Of a stretch of 64,000 nt of DNA, positions 1 through 14,395 are shown one piece after another. The stretch is taken from the NCBI RefSeq assembly GCF_017591435.1, contig NC_059304.1:21512175-21576174 (forward strand), in the 5' to 3' direction. The notes beneath the pieces are model-generated. The model was not told the origin of the DNA, did not search any database, and saw only the letters and a program-made list of their open reading frames with translations. Numbering within the stretch: the first letter of the stretch is position 1; each line of letters starts with the position of its first letter. The translations under genes were made by a program, and so were the position numbers. The DNA comes from Portunus trituberculatus. Its lineage: Eukaryota > Arthropoda > Malacostraca > Decapoda > Portunidae.

Positions 1-697
1 TATTTTGGAGTGAGTTGTTGGTGGTGGGGTGTTTAGGTGAGGTGGACGCCATGTTGAGGATTGGAAAGGAAAGAGAGATGATTGAATTGAAATGAGATGT
101 AGATTAGTTCCCATTTTTTATTCATCATTCATAATCATTCTCATTAATAACTTCAAAGCAAGACAAAAGTATTCAGTCATCCTTGAGTTATTTATGTCTC
201 TTCTCAGTTCATTTCCAGCAAGAGTTATTCATTTCATCGTTCCAACCAAGAACATCAACAAGAGACAACAAAAAGGAATAATTAATCCCACTGAAGACGC
301 GTCCTAAAGAAAACTTTCCATAAAAATATTCAGAATAACGAGAAATGTCTTGAAGCCACCTTCTTGAAATGTCCCTAACTCTCTCGTTTACTCATTACAC
401 CCTTAATTGCTTTGATCCCTCATCTGGCTTATCAAAAACGATTTGTTGCAAGTTTAAAGTATAATTCTCAAAGACCTCCAGCTTCAAAAGGAGTAAGGTA
501 GTTGCTGAAACATTCTGGTGCATGTGTTGTCTTATCTTGGTTCAGTAGAGACGCCAAGGGTTGCTGAGGTGAAGTGACAAGGCGTGGTACCATTAGCAGG
601 TCAAGTGGTCGTCAGTTGTTAAGGAAAGCGGTTATGGATTCTATAGTGCGAGGGTTTGTGATGCTCTCTATTTCGCCTTTGTTTACTTTATTGTGAC
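1..697. other. AT-rich sequence without a recognisable gene
   Basis: No reading frame here resembles a protein, and no RNA gene or repeat was recognised. The only longer open frame (92-307, +) has no signal peptide, domain or splice context and reads as chance coding. Confidence 0.5.
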
Positions 698-916
698 TTT
701 TTTTTTTATACCATGTGGGCTTTTCACGGGAATTTATGGGCTAAAGGGGATAATTATTAAGGGTACCTCCTATTTCAAAGCCCACCCGCTAGGAAACCGT
801 TGCCCCGAGTGAGGAAGCCCAACCTACACTCAGACCGTAGACAGGATTCGAACCCGTGCGCTTGGAGACCCCTCGGATCCCAAAGCACACACGGATCCAC
901 TGTACCACGGCGGCCC
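698..916 (-). mobile_element. tRNA-headed SINE with poly(A) tail (SINE-B copy 1)
   Basis: Read on the minus strand, the element starts near 916 with a tRNA-like head. It has an A-box-like GTGGTACAGTGG and a perfect B box GGTTCGAATCC around 845-856. A ~130-bp unrelated body follows, and the element ends in an A-run (698-707) after GGTATA. The same structure in the same order recurs on the plus strand at 43489-43707, with only scattered differences, so the boundaries are supported by two copies. The tRNA isoacceptor is not clear; the wide region between anticodon arm and T arm suggests a class II (Ser/Leu-like) ancestor, which is inference. Confidence 0.8.
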
Positions 917-943
917 ACTTGAGAGATTTAGTTATTAGAGCAT

Positions 944-1055
944 ATGCATTTATGTATATGTGTATGCATATATGTATGTATGTATGTACGTATGTGTGTA
1001 TGTATGTACGTATGTATTTTGTATGCATGTGTGTATGTATGTATGTAATTTTCTT
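944..1055. repeat. (TATG)n tetranucleotide microsatellite
   Basis: Imperfect TATG/TACG units run through this stretch, with a shorter related tract at about 1275-1335. The apparent reading frames are repeat artefacts. Confidence 0.85.
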
Positions 1056-3360
1056 CAAAAGGTAGATATGTTTTTTTTGTGCTATAGGAGAAACCAGCCA
1101 AGGGCAAAAAATTGATTGAAAAAAAGGCCCACTTGAAATGCTGGTTCCCTTAAAGATTGAAATAGAATTAGCCAAAAATCTGGGACAAATGACTTGAAAG
1201 GGTTACTTAATGTACGTATATCCTAAACCTGAATGTATTGCAGTTTCTCGTCCACTAATGAAAGTTTAAATGTTTATGTATGTGTGTGAGTCTATTTATG
1301 TATGTATGTATGTATATGTATCTATGCATGTATGTACAGCAAGAAAGTGTATAAGAAACAATAAACTACAAAACTTCCAATGAAAGTGAAAGGTGTTGAC
1401 GCCAGTGTCGGTGTTTGACTAGCGAACACAGAAGAGAGAGGAGGATAAACACAGAAATAGGCAGAAAACTGGAACAAACAACCTCTTGACTGAGAAAACC
1501 GTGACGTCTGACGAGAGGCAAGGCATCCATCCAGGCGAGAAAGGGCGTGGCAGGTGCTTCCTCAGGGCCCGCTCTGGACTTCCTGGCTGCAACTCATGTG
1601 TGATAGACGGTGGTTGCTGAACGCCTGATGTACGCAAGACAAAGATCTGTTTATTCAAGTATTTAGTGTGAGAAGAGTGTGGATGGAATGATGAGGACAG
1701 TTGGCCACAGTAATATAGCAGGACATGTGTTACAGGGGACAGAAACTAGAAAGATGTGACATTCCATGATAGACAAAGTTTTTAATAGACAGATAGATAG
1801 ACAGAACTGACGAGTATTGCCTTAGAAACCTGAAATATAGGATTTCTTTTCTGTCAAATGAAAAGATACTATGCAAAGATCACCAATTTAGTAGCTTGAC
1901 GAGATCATACTGTGATTCATCAGCGAATTATTCTTAATCATTCATACTCGCTTCAAGAAACATTCGCGGTCTGAAGGAAAATAAGAGAACAACGGAACTA
2001 GACGGTGAAAACTGAGAACTGGCGAGCATCTTAAACAAAAACAGTGTGCGAATAAATAGAATCATTGAACTAAGAAGACGTTGTTGGCTACATGATTGAG
2101 AGGAGAATGGAGAGCAGGAGGGAAAGCATGAAAAGCAGCGTGAAGGGAGGGAGAGAGAGAGGAAAGGAAGGGGAGGAAGGAAGGCAACAAACTGGCAAAG
2201 TGTGGATGTGCTACATAATGTTTGGCTGAGCGATGAGGAACAGTAATTCTGGAAAGAAATCTCTCACAGATTAGGAAATGTGTCGTGAAACCTTGTATTG
2301 TTTAATGTTTATGGGTCGTGAAATCCTGTTGCATATTAATGGAAACTCTTGAAATCCTGTACTTTTATGGTATTATGAGCTATGGAGTCCTTTGGTACTT
2401 AAGGATTAAGAGTCATGAAATTTTACATTGTTCTACAGTCAAACGGTAAGAGATTCTATCTTTTCCTTCATTCATGATATGAAGCAAGCGAAGCAAATAT
2501 TATTTGCTTCTCTGAGGTTGCAAGCAGTGGAATCCTGTAATACATTAGAAATAAGAGACAAAATCTTGTATTGTGCTGAGACTAAATGACTTTAAATTCT
2601 ACATTATTCAATGCTGAATCGTTCCTTAGCGGACATTCAGGAATATCTGTAACAAAGAACCTCCAACTTTTCGAGATAGAAAAGCCAAATTCACAACGTC
2701 AGTCAAAACATTACGAAAAGATAGGAATCCACACTTTATTTTGTTTATTTGTATCTGATTCATTGATTATTATTAACGGGAACAGCAATATAAGTGTTGG
2801 AGGGAGCGTGACTGTGTTACACAGCGTGGTGAAAAGATGTAACAGTTATAATCAATATTGGGACAAAATTATTGATTTGAAAAAAAGGACATCAGCAGCG
2901 AAGGAAGGTGGCGTCAGGGGAGCAGAGTGCACAGCCTGGCAGGGCACGCTCCCGGGTAATGTCCAGCGCTGCCCTCGGGGCTGTTGGCATGTGTGGCGGG
3001 CAGCAGCCACCCCGCCGCCCGCTCCCTGCCGCCCACCGTCTGTGTGAGGAGCGTGACGTTGTTTGGTGAAGATTTCCTTTACCTGCTGCTGCCTTTCACT
3101 CATCATGAGGCGCGATATGATTTACATGAATACATGTATATTCATACATATGAACATCATGAATATGAATACTCAGTGAATACACTCTTACTCGCTTCAG
3201 TGTTGGTAAAACGGAATGTGTTATACAACATTCAAATGTTTGCGGAAGTGTAGTGTTCGAGTCACCTAATTAAATTGAAAGGCGAGTGTTGGACGGCTGA
3301 ACACCGGCGGCGTGGCGGCGTGGAAGCGGCGGTGTGTCGGGCAGGTGTGGTGAGAGTCAC
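1056..3360. other. Intergenic DNA upstream of gene A
   Basis: No gene was recognised. Between about 2230 and 2600 a degenerate ~50-bp unit recurs (variants of GAAATCCTGT and CTTGTATTG separated by AT-rich spacers), and a related piece reappears at about 3865-3930 inside gene A. The open frame at 2586-3047 lacks any family resemblance. Confidence 0.5.
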
Positions 3361-3365
3361 GGCCT

Positions 3366-3434
3366 TATAAACTGTGCATCGGCCACACCACCGACAGAGA
3401 CCAGCCGAGACTCGCTCAAGAAACATCCCTCAAG
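3366..3434 (+). promoter_or_regulatory. Gene A core promoter and non-coding exon 1
   Basis: A TATAAA box lies at 3366-3371, which predicts transcription starting near 3395. The short exon that follows ends at CTCAAG with a good donor (GTAATC, from 3435). TATA-to-donor distance is about 68 nt, close to genes B and C (68-70 nt), which is the main support. The start site itself is inferred. Confidence 0.65.
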
Positions 3435-3628
3435 GTAATCAGCTAATACTGCGGTACTCAGCATGCACTGGGATGCTAGGAGCTGACTTCAGTGTTGCAC
3501 AGCGCCACCAATGGCCCTGGGGCACTCACTGCTAGGAAAGATTGACATAGAACAATAAGAACGTATTTGAGTAGCCCTCCGTGCTGACATACTTCAAGGT
3601 GTACAGGGACCCACATCTCTCCCTTAAG

Positions 3629-6094
3629 ATGGTGTCCCGCGGCATGACCATGGTGGCGGCGGCGGTGGTGGTGGTGGCGCTGCTGGCGGCGGTGGTGAGT
3701 GGCGAGCCGGGCTTCCTGAAGGGACGTCCGCGCTGCCACACTCACGTCAGCCACGTGCCGCACTACAAGACGGTGCTCAAGAAGGTCAGTCGGTATATCG
3801 GGCAACATGCATATCATTTATAAGCCTATCTTTCGTAAGTAACAGGACATTTGCTTAGGCTCACTGAGATTATGAGTCAAAATCCTGAAATGTGATAAGA
3901 TTAAAAGACATACTCTTGTATTGCGTTGGCATTGAATGGCGTGCTAATTGACACTTTGAAATGAGGAGTTGGTCTCTGGAGGAAAGGACCGAAAGGATTG
4001 GCAGACCGAGAACTGAAGGTCAAATAATTTGTATTTCAAGGCTAAATGTCAGTTAATTTCAGCCAAAATTAATTCTCTTTCTACCTCTGATCGCCTCACC
4101 GCACTGTTTCCATAATTGGCACGCCTGATGTACGCCTCAACTGGGGGGAAAAAAGTGGATTTATCAGAAAGATTTCCCCAGTAGTCTCGCCGGAACAAGG
4201 TCAACCACTTACGCCTCTTGCCTTCGTTTCTTGCTTTGCCATTTGCGGTTTTCGATTCTTCCGCCGTGATTACAAGACTAAAAAAAAAAAAAAAAAATTC
4301 TTGCTCTAACTCGCTCATCTTGAATTCTGACATAATCGTAATGACTTGCAACTTTTTCTCTTTTTTATTTCTTGTTCTTCCTCGATTAAAATATTTCTTG
4401 CGGTGAATCACTGAGCCTTATCCAACACTACTTACTACCTTGCTGCGGCAGTGACCTTTCTGTTATTTTCGTTGCGTGGAAAGCCTTAGGAGAAGAAGAA
4501 AAAAAGTCAGTCACTGGGTCATTGTATCACTGGCCTTGCTTTGTGCTTCCCTCAGTTGTCATAGCGGTGTAAAGACTCTGTTTACTCACATTCTCCTGGC
4601 GACTAACGCTTCTTTGAGTCGCATCTGAATCTATAATGTTCAGGAAGACGCATAATTTTCTAAGCCTATATAGTGTTAGGTTTACCATTTATTCATTTTA
4701 TTTGCTTATTTTATGTTATGGCCTATAGCGCCTGTAGGCATACTTGAAGAGTATGTATAGTAAGCGCTGTTTAGTTTCCACCCATTAGTGGCGAAGGCAA
4801 TTTTATTTATAGTGGCACCCATATATATTAGGGCCCATATCACCACCCAAGCGCATCCTGGTTAGTGACAATACCTCTTATAAGTTTACGTGTGGTGTTG
4901 CCCTGTCTTGTCTTATTCTGGTTACCGACACTTTTCACCCTACGAATATATTTAGTATCGTGGTGAGTCACATCCTGGTTACTCACACTGGCTATCCAAA
5001 TTCTATAGTGTTTGCTGTCTTTAGTCTCTTCTTGGTTACTGACACGTCAGCCTACATAGTGTTCTGATCCTGGCTACTGACACGTCTCCTTATCCTAAGT
5101 ATATATTCAGTGTCGTGGTGAGTCACATCCTGGTTTTTGACAATTGATATCGAAATTCTATAGTGTTGATATTTCATCCTGGTTACTGACACGTTCTCTC
5201 CTCAAATTGTGTTCTGTTTAATGGCATCTTGATTCCTGACACTTTATTTCAGCCTATACTGGATTTAATGTCGTGGTGTTACATCTTCGTTTCCGGCACT
5301 TGATATCCAGATTTTATAGAGTTGTTTTCTCATTCTACTTACTGCCTTGTCCTTTCATCAGACTATATAGTGTTGTGTTTAGTGACATCTTGGTTACTGA
5401 CATTTCTTCTCAGCCTAAGTGTAGATTTAATGTTGTGGTAAGTCACATCCTGATTTCTGGCACTTACTATACAAATTCTATAGTGTTGCTGTCTTTAGTC
5501 TCATTCTGCTTATTGATACGTCCTCTCCTTAAATAGTGTTCTGCTGAATGACATCTTGGTTACTGACACTCCTCCTCATTCCATATATTGAGTGAGTGAC
5601 ATCCTTGTTACTAAGACTTACTATACAAACTCTATAGTGTCTTTAGTCTCATTCTGGTCACATGTCCTTTCATAGACTATATAGTGTTCTGCTTAGTGAC
5701 ATCCTGGTTACTGTGACTCCTGAGACTGTAGTATTGCTCTATTGAACCATAATCTGACCAGTGATTCCTCTACCACCGAGCCCTTAGTACTGTCCTGCCC
5801 CTTCTGCCCTCACAGTTCCCCGTGTACAAGACCCACTACAACGAGAAATACGTGCCTGCTCCCATCTACCACACGGAGTACATCACCAAGTACCAGCCCC
5901 AGTACCAGACCGAGTACGTGCCGGAGTACGTGTACACCACTCTGTACACCAAGCACAACGTGTACGTCACCAAAACGGATGTCAAGTACGAGACCAAGTA
6001 CCAGACAGAGTACGTGCCGCAGTACTACACGGTCACCAAAACTCAGGAGACTTACAAGACGGTCTGCCCCAAGTCCCCGTACACTCCTTACTGA
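3629..6094 (+). CDS. Gene A: secreted Tyr/Thr/Lys-rich repeat protein, 144 aa, two coding exons
   Basis: The start codon at 3629 directly follows an AG acceptor. Exon 2 (3629-3784) codes 52 residues and ends at an AAG|GTCAGT donor. Exon 3 (5816-6094) follows CCCTCACAG and codes 92 residues; both junctions are phase 0. Residues 1-25 form a signal peptide with a long Ala/Val/Leu core ending VVSG. The mature part has a Cys/His patch (RCHTHVSHVPHY), then the family junction FPVYKT. Tyr-x-Thr-x-Tyr repeats punctuated by VPEY and VPQY follow, and the protein ends with TVTKTQETYKTVCPKSPY. The closing block matches genes C and D. A is the only plus-strand member, tail-to-tail with B. I do not recognise a named family; an extracellular structural role is inferred from composition. 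Confidence 0.85.
4235..4430. repeat. Dispersed repeat block shared with 12112-12310
   Basis: This block inside intron 2 of gene A aligns by eye with 12112-12310 inside intron 2 of gene B. Shared anchors include ATTTGCGGTT, CCGTGATTAC and GTGAATCACTGAGCCTTAT. Both copies are in plus orientation although the two genes face opposite ways, so it is a dispersed element rather than a relic of gene duplication. An A-run at about 4280-4297 sits inside it. Confidence 0.65.
4660..5730. repeat. Minisatellite of ~155-bp units filling intron 2 of gene A
   Basis: Phrases such as CTATAGTGTT, CATCCTGGTTACTGACA and GTCGTGGTGAGTCACATCC recur in order. CTATAGTGTT-like anchors near 5005, 5157, 5315, 5477 and 5631 give steps of 152-162 bp. 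The units are diverged, so the array is old. It occupies most of the intron up to the exon 3 acceptor. Confidence 0.75.
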
Positions 6095-6234
6095 GGGGCA
6101 AGGCGGGGCGGGGCGGGGCAGCAGCTGTGAGGCCCCGTGCTGTGGTGGTGCGTGGTGGTAATGGTTGTTCCCGCCCAGCTGTGCATTCTTACCTCTTCGG
6201 CCAGTTATCGTTTTTTGTTTCTTGTTTACTTAAT

Positions 6235-6240
6235 AATAAA
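6235..6240 (+). terminator. Gene A polyadenylation signal
   Basis: A canonical AATAAA lies about 140 nt after the gene A stop codon, in a locally AT-rich context that follows a GC-rich 3' UTR. Confidence 0.65.
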
Positions 6241-6331
6241 TACTTGTATGAAAACCTGCACTTGTTACTGGTCACTGGTTGCTGGTGTGTCCCGGTCATG
6301 AGGGGTGCTGAAGTGGCTAAACGAGATTGTC

Positions 6332-6432
<101 letters not shown>

Positions 6433-7744
6433 CCAGAAACATTATCATTATTTCATTTTCATTTCTTCATTCACTTGTTTCCATAAATATTTATTTTTGA
6501 CACGAAGACAAGTCACAAAATTAGAACATCCATTGAGGTGCTTTCCAGATTTCCAGAAGACCTCATGGGAAGGACTCACCACTCCTGAAATCCCACTTTC
6601 TCTTATGACACATGACTCTTGCTCCCTTTTATAATACGTAGGGGGAGGAAACAAGCAAGGGCAACAGAATTACTATAAAAAATGCTCACTGAGAGACCAT
6701 ACGAAGAAAATAGCGTTAGCCAAAGCCGGAGCATAAGTTCATTGTTAACACTAAAACCGTCTCTCATCTGTCGAAAATATCTACTTTAATGAAGGACTGC
6801 ATACCGCCGCTCTCAAACTGTACAGCGAGGAGAGTGACTGACCGCTTTCACAGCTCAAGAAACGCAGGCAGGCAAGCACTGGACGAGTCACCGGCCTGGA
6901 TCTTCTCGTTGAGGCAAAAAAGTCACGGAATGCGGCGTCCAATGCATGACTGGCGAACTCAGAACGAGATAGGAAGCAGAGCATCTTCAACTACTCGTTT
7001 CCAGAGTGTTTGCTGACGAGATGTTTTAGGATGAGTTAATTTACCGGTTTTGAGAGTTTGAACCTGTTCTTGAGGGCGCGGCAAGCAGGTACCATCAACA
7101 AGAAAGAGGCGGTTTGGTGTGTGACTGCACGTCCTTGAGTCACTCCAGACACTACTTTCGGGGGGCATCAACAGGTGTCAAGACTCCACAAGGACGGCGC
7201 CGTATGACCCAGATATTGCGGCGAATTAAAACTCATCAGAGAAAGAATGGAGATGGAGAGATGACAAAGGATGGGAGTCACACAGGAAGATACACTGGAC
7301 GACACAGCTGGACTGGACTCTTACGCGGCGCCAACACCTGACTCGGGAAATGGCAAAAGAAGACAAGAAAGAAATAATCTACTCCATTGAATATCTTGAA
7401 CAGAGAATGAATGTAATTGTATAAAAGTGGTGAGATTTAGATGAGTTGAAGGCAGTTGTTGGATGTGTGAGAAGAAAGAGGTTTATTAAAATGTGAATGA
7501 GTGTAAGGCAGCGGCTGGAAGGATGTGTGAGAAGAGAGGGAGAGAGAAGGGAGGTAAAAGGTGGCGGGTGTCGAGCGGAGGTTGATCTGAGTCCGTCTGA
7601 AATGAGTCCCGCTGATCAAAAAGTGGCATCAAGAAAAAGCTGTTCCCGTTCTGTTTTTGTTTGCTTTGGATGAATGATTTGGCGCTTTCTTGTCTCTCTC
7701 TCTCTCTCTCTTTCTTTCTCTCCTCGGCCTTGAGAGATCTTATC

Positions 7745-8335
7745 GCGAGAGTCAAGCGTGACCTGCCTACCTACCGTCGTACACCTGTCGTCTGCACATC
7801 ACCTCCATCCTTGTCCAGGCGTGAAGGTGATCTCTGCATGTCCTAGTATCTTTTTCATTATCCAGATGAGAATTGTGACCTCTGCTTATCGTTCAGGTGT
7901 GAAATGTGACCCTTGCTTATCGCCACACACTTGTACTATTACCTGGTGTGAATGTAAACTGTTCGCATACTCTTATAGTGCTTTTCTCTCTCTAGGTGTA
8001 TACTGTGACCTCTACCTGTTGTCCTAAATTATTACCTGTTTCTTTTTCTATCCAGGTGTGAATTGTGACCGTTGCGTATTGCCACACACTTTCTGTATTT
8101 CTTGTCCAGGTGTGAAGGTGCCCTCTGTTTATCATCATCCAGTACTTTTTCACCACCCACGTGTGAACTGTGACCTCTACCTATATCGTCCTCCACATCA
8201 CCTGCGTTTTTCCCACCCACTTGTGAAATATGAGTCTCTGCGTATCGCCACACACTCCTACCTGTATTTCTTGTCTTGGCGGTGTGGTCTCCTCAGTGAG
8301 TTGAAACCTGTTGTGATAATTCGAAGTGTGTAACC
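7745..8335. repeat. Minisatellite of ~65-bp units
   Basis: The phrase GTGTGAA...TGTGACC...CTGC/CTAC...CGCCACACACT recurs at least eight times with spacing of roughly 55-75 bp. Many units begin CCAGGTGTGAA, which resembles a 3' splice site after a pyrimidine run, but no frame is conserved across units. Confidence 0.7.
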
Positions 8336-8991
8336 TTTTGTATGGTGCGCCAAAAATAGTGTGGTTATAACAGGTGTAGTAAAACCAAGATGTGTTGCTC
8401 CGTGTTGCTGTGTGTTGCTCTGTGTTGCTTTTTGCTACTTTCTCAATACCATTACAAGCAGTGTCTCGTATTGTCTGTCGCATTAGTTAGTTCCGCGGGT
8501 CATGCTAACAGCGGCGGGGTGAGAAGGGAGAGATCAATGAGGGGGAGAAAGTCACGCATGCAGAGACAAGCCCGGTGAGTGAGTGCTGCTTGTCGTGCCG
8601 GCCGTGAAATAAATCATTCTTGTATCTCTTGCCGCGCTGTGTTTCGCATGTCGCTTCGGTGCAGATGACACGCGGATAGCACTGCTGGGCAATTGTAATG
8701 GGTGACAGGCTCCTTCTCTTCCTAAGTGATGACCCTTCAACCTCACATTCTCGCATGCACGCAGCGTCTATTGTCTTCTAAAAATATCGCGGCGCATCAC
8801 TACAAAGCTTTTTTTAAGACTGATATTACGGTGATTTAAGGAGCGCAGGGCAATCCATCACCCTGGGAATGATATAAGGACGTACGCAGAACAATGGGCA
8901 ACATCGCCTCAGTGTTGGCACTACATCATGCACTGTCTTCACTGGCACCACTAATATAACCTTCACTACTTCACCAAAGCACATCTCCCAG

Positions 8992-9085
<94 letters not shown>

Positions 9086-9142
9086 TCACCACCACCACCA
9101 CCACCACCACCACCACCACCACCACCACCACCACCACCACCA
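8992..9142. repeat. Compound (ACT)n-(ACC)n trinucleotide tract
   Basis: About 85 bp of ACT units pass into about 65 bp of ACC units with one ATC interruption. The poly-Val frame on the minus strand is an artefact of the tract. Confidence 0.95.
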
Positions 9143-9618
9143 ATTACCGTCCCTTACCCCACATACCCCTGCAGCCATCAATGAACAGACACTCTAACCA
9201 ACTCACTACCATAACTTAGCAACAGCCTGGAGAGGGCGTAGCCAGCGGCGATCAAAGGTCAGCGTGGTAACTTTCACACACAAGTCCGAGGCGGCGGGGC
9301 CCTGTGCTACTCCACACGCTCCACTTTGCTCTCTTTTTTTACCCCTACACGTGTGTCAAGGAGGGGAACCAGCCAGTGCCAGCCAGCCATTCACAGCTCG
9401 TAGGGGCGGGTTTTTAGGTGAGTTTCATCGCAGTACAGGTTAATCCAACGTCCCTTTCGCGTAAAAAGTGAAGAAAATGTGCGCTATTTAGGTGAACGAG
9501 GCAGCTGCTTTGTTGGGTACGAGTGTGGTGACAGCGTGCTTAGTGGTTTGCCAGGGGATTATGAAGGACAGCTCAGGAGAAAGCTTCCCACCCACCCACC
9601 CATTCCATTAACGCTGTC

Positions 9619-9660
<42 letters not shown>

Positions 9661-10207
9661 CACATGGATATTATACTATATTGAAAAAAAATATGTAACC
9701 TGAACGTTTTTTGTAATATATTGTATCTCAGTGCCTTCGCTTTGTCTTTTTCATAATGCGATTACTAATAAGCGAGGAAGGTGGGCAGGTACAGGTGAGC
9801 AAGACAGGTGTGAGGAAATTTTGAAAGGCTGTTGAAATAATAGTTTAAGACTTAGTACAACACCCTCGTGACCTGTGCTTCCTTCTTACACGTTGGCCAG
9901 GAGAAGAAGAAAGGCAGTGCTGAAGTATGTTGGTATTAAAGAGTATATACAGCACAGTGATTGAGCAACACGTGTAAGAACATCATGAAAAAACTCCGCA
10001 TGTGATAAATATTTGTGTAATAATTCTTATCTTCGTGCTTTTTTTATTTTTCTAATTAATGTAAGCACTAATTGTCCATAAAGACCACTCAGGGTCCATA
10101 CAGCCTCATCCTTATGTGTTCCTAACAACCGCTAATTGCCTTTCGCTGCACTCTTCAGGAACTTAGATAAGAATCAGTAAAGCATCTTCACCCTTTTAGT
10201 TTTTTTC

Positions 10208-10210
10208 TTG

Positions 10211-10257
<47 letters not shown>
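10208..10257. repeat. (ACT)n tract
   Basis: About 47 bp of uninterrupted ACT units, similar to the tract at 8992-9077. Confidence 0.9.
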
Positions 10258-10896
10258 AATAATTCATACTAGCACTATTGCGTCTCAGATTGTGTCACTG
10301 TACTCTGCGGGACGACTGTGGCGGCGGTGTGCTGGCGTGAGGGTGTGCGGTGCTGCTGGTCTACACTCCCACGGGCAGAGTCCACGCCCCGCACTATGGT
10401 GAAAAAAGAGAACCTGCCTCACTCCTGCTGGTGCTTTCCACAACTTTCACTTTCCCGGTGAAAGAAAACGGAATGCTGATTGCTTGCTAGTTTAGATAAA
10501 TTAATATAAAACAAAATGAAATAATATAGAAGTAAAAATAAAGTGGATTTGTTGGGGTCAGGAAGATAAAAGACACATATCTTACGTACACTTGTATTTC
10601 GTTGCTCGAAAATATACAAAATAGTGAGAGTTAAAAGAAAAAAAATATTAGAGTGACGGATACCTTACTTAAACATGTATTTCGTGATGGAAGGCTGAAG
10701 CGTGAAAAAAAAATGTCAAAAGAAAATATTACAGACAGTAGGAATGAGAACGATAAATGTCAAACTGTCATCATTAGCAGCTTTTCTACTTAAAGATCAT
10801 CTAAAGTAGACTGTCACATAGAGAGAGCTATTAAATACTTCAAGATGGCCGGGGGTGATGAGGAGGAGGAGGTGGTGGTGGTGGCGGTGGTGGGGC

Positions 10897-12870
<1,974 letters not shown>

Positions 12871-13149
12871 CTGAAACACTTCGTCAGTAGAAAAAATCCT
12901 TTCTCAGGCTTCTCTTAACTCTCTTCTGAGGCAAGGCAACGACTAAACAACATCCAGTTTATGCAAGATGATTAATGTGTCAGTGATTTCCTCAGTGTTC
13001 CTTCTTCCTTTTACGAGAGAGAAGCTGTCTAGTAATCTGGCAACAATTCTTCACCACAGATTCATATTACTACACCATCTGGAGCTGAAAGTTGATGGAA
13101 AGTCTTGGTTTTAGATAGATAGTTCCTCTGTGTATGTATGTATGACAGG

Positions 13150-13191
<42 letters not shown>

Positions 13192-13296
13192 CACCAGGTA
13201 TGGAATAAAAAAAGTCATATAGAAAAGGAGTCGACAATTTTGTATATACGTTAAGAAATCGACAGGTTAAGCCCAAGTAAGGATGTAAAAGTGTGT

Positions 13297-13398
13297 ATAA
13301 TTCACCACCACGGTTGCCTGCTGGTCACTCAGCCAGTCTTCCCCATTAAGGAGAGAGCTCAGAGCTCATAGACCGATCTTCGGGTAGGACTGAGATCA

Positions 13399-13402
<4 letters not shown>
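13297..13402 (-). mobile_element. Truncated Val-type SINE (3' body only)
   Basis: The sequence from AATTCACC through GAGCTCAGAGCTC to GGTAGGACTGAGA matches the 3' body of the complete SINE at 30716-30996. It then passes straight into (GT)n at 13402, and the tRNA head is missing. It lies in the presumed intron 1 of gene B. Confidence 0.75.
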
Positions 13403-13435
<33 letters not shown>

Positions 13436-13447
13436 CCACGTGGTTAC

Positions 13448-13518
13448 CTTCGTGGTTGTTTCGTCTGGCAGTGTGAGAGGGAATGAGTGAGGCGGCAGCG
13501 GTCCGGCTTGTATTTATA
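13448..13518 (-). promoter_or_regulatory. Gene B core promoter and non-coding exon 1
   Basis: Minus-strand TATAAATA lies at 13518-13511. Exon 1 would start near 13482 and ends ACGAAG|GTAACC at 13448. The block is paralogous to 28174-28242 of gene C: both carry GAGGGAATGAGT between TATA and donor, GCAGCGG near the start site, and a 19-bp identical upstream stretch beginning GCCTTTCCC on the plus strand. TATA-to-donor is 70 nt. The transcription start is inferred. Confidence 0.75.
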
Positions 13519-13592
13519 CCGTGCCTTTCCCTCCCTTCACTTCAGGGGGAGGCGCCCTTCAAGTTGTGGCAGCATGAATCGGTGTGTCAGGG

Positions 13593-13595
<3 letters not shown>

Positions 13596-13654
<59 letters not shown>

Positions 13655-13669
13655 TGTGTGTGTGTGTCA
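13596..13669. repeat. (GT)n tract upstream of gene B promoter
   Basis: Starts 78 bp upstream of the gene B TATA box. A (GT)n starts 81 bp upstream of the gene C TATA box (28323), so tract and spacing appear to have been duplicated with the promoter. Confidence 0.9.
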
Positions 13670-13715
13670 TGTTTGTACGTATTGAATTGAGAAGTTACGT
13701 AGAGACAGCCTTGCT

Positions 13716-13958
<243 letters not shown>

Positions 13959-14059
13959 AAGTGTGGGAGCGAGTCATAAGAGGAAGTCATGTTATTTTCT
14001 TGAAGCAATACGCACTGATGATCATTCAAGAGGTGGAAATGCTGTGTTTGGCGTGGTGA

Positions 14060-14180
14060 TGGGGGGCAGTGAGGCAGTGAGGCAGTGAGGCAGTGAGGGA
14101 GGCAGGCAGTGAGGCAATATTTAACTGGCTTCGTTTTAGATGGAGTGAGTGAGTGAGTGAGTGAGTGAGTGAGTGAGTTG
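14060..14180. repeat. GAGGCAGT and GAGT short tandem repeats
   Basis: Several GAGGCAGT octamers (14068-14115) are followed by eight GAGT units (14145-14177). Confidence 0.85.
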
Positions 14181-14229
14181 TTTTTCTGCTAATGAGTGAA
14201 AGTTTTAATGTGAGTGTGTGTGATGAGTG

Positions 14230-14337
14230 AGAAGAAGTATATACTCACAGTAGTTAACCTCATCTACCTACCTGCACACCTTTTCTAAATCAACACGTTT
14301 CTTAATGTTATTGGAGGCGTACTTTTTCTTCTTCTTT

Positions 14338-14395
<58 letters not shown>

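Noticed and set aside
2586..3047. 153-residue plus-strand frame
   Set aside because: No signal peptide, domain or codon bias; it spans AT-rich then GC-rich sequence without splice signals.
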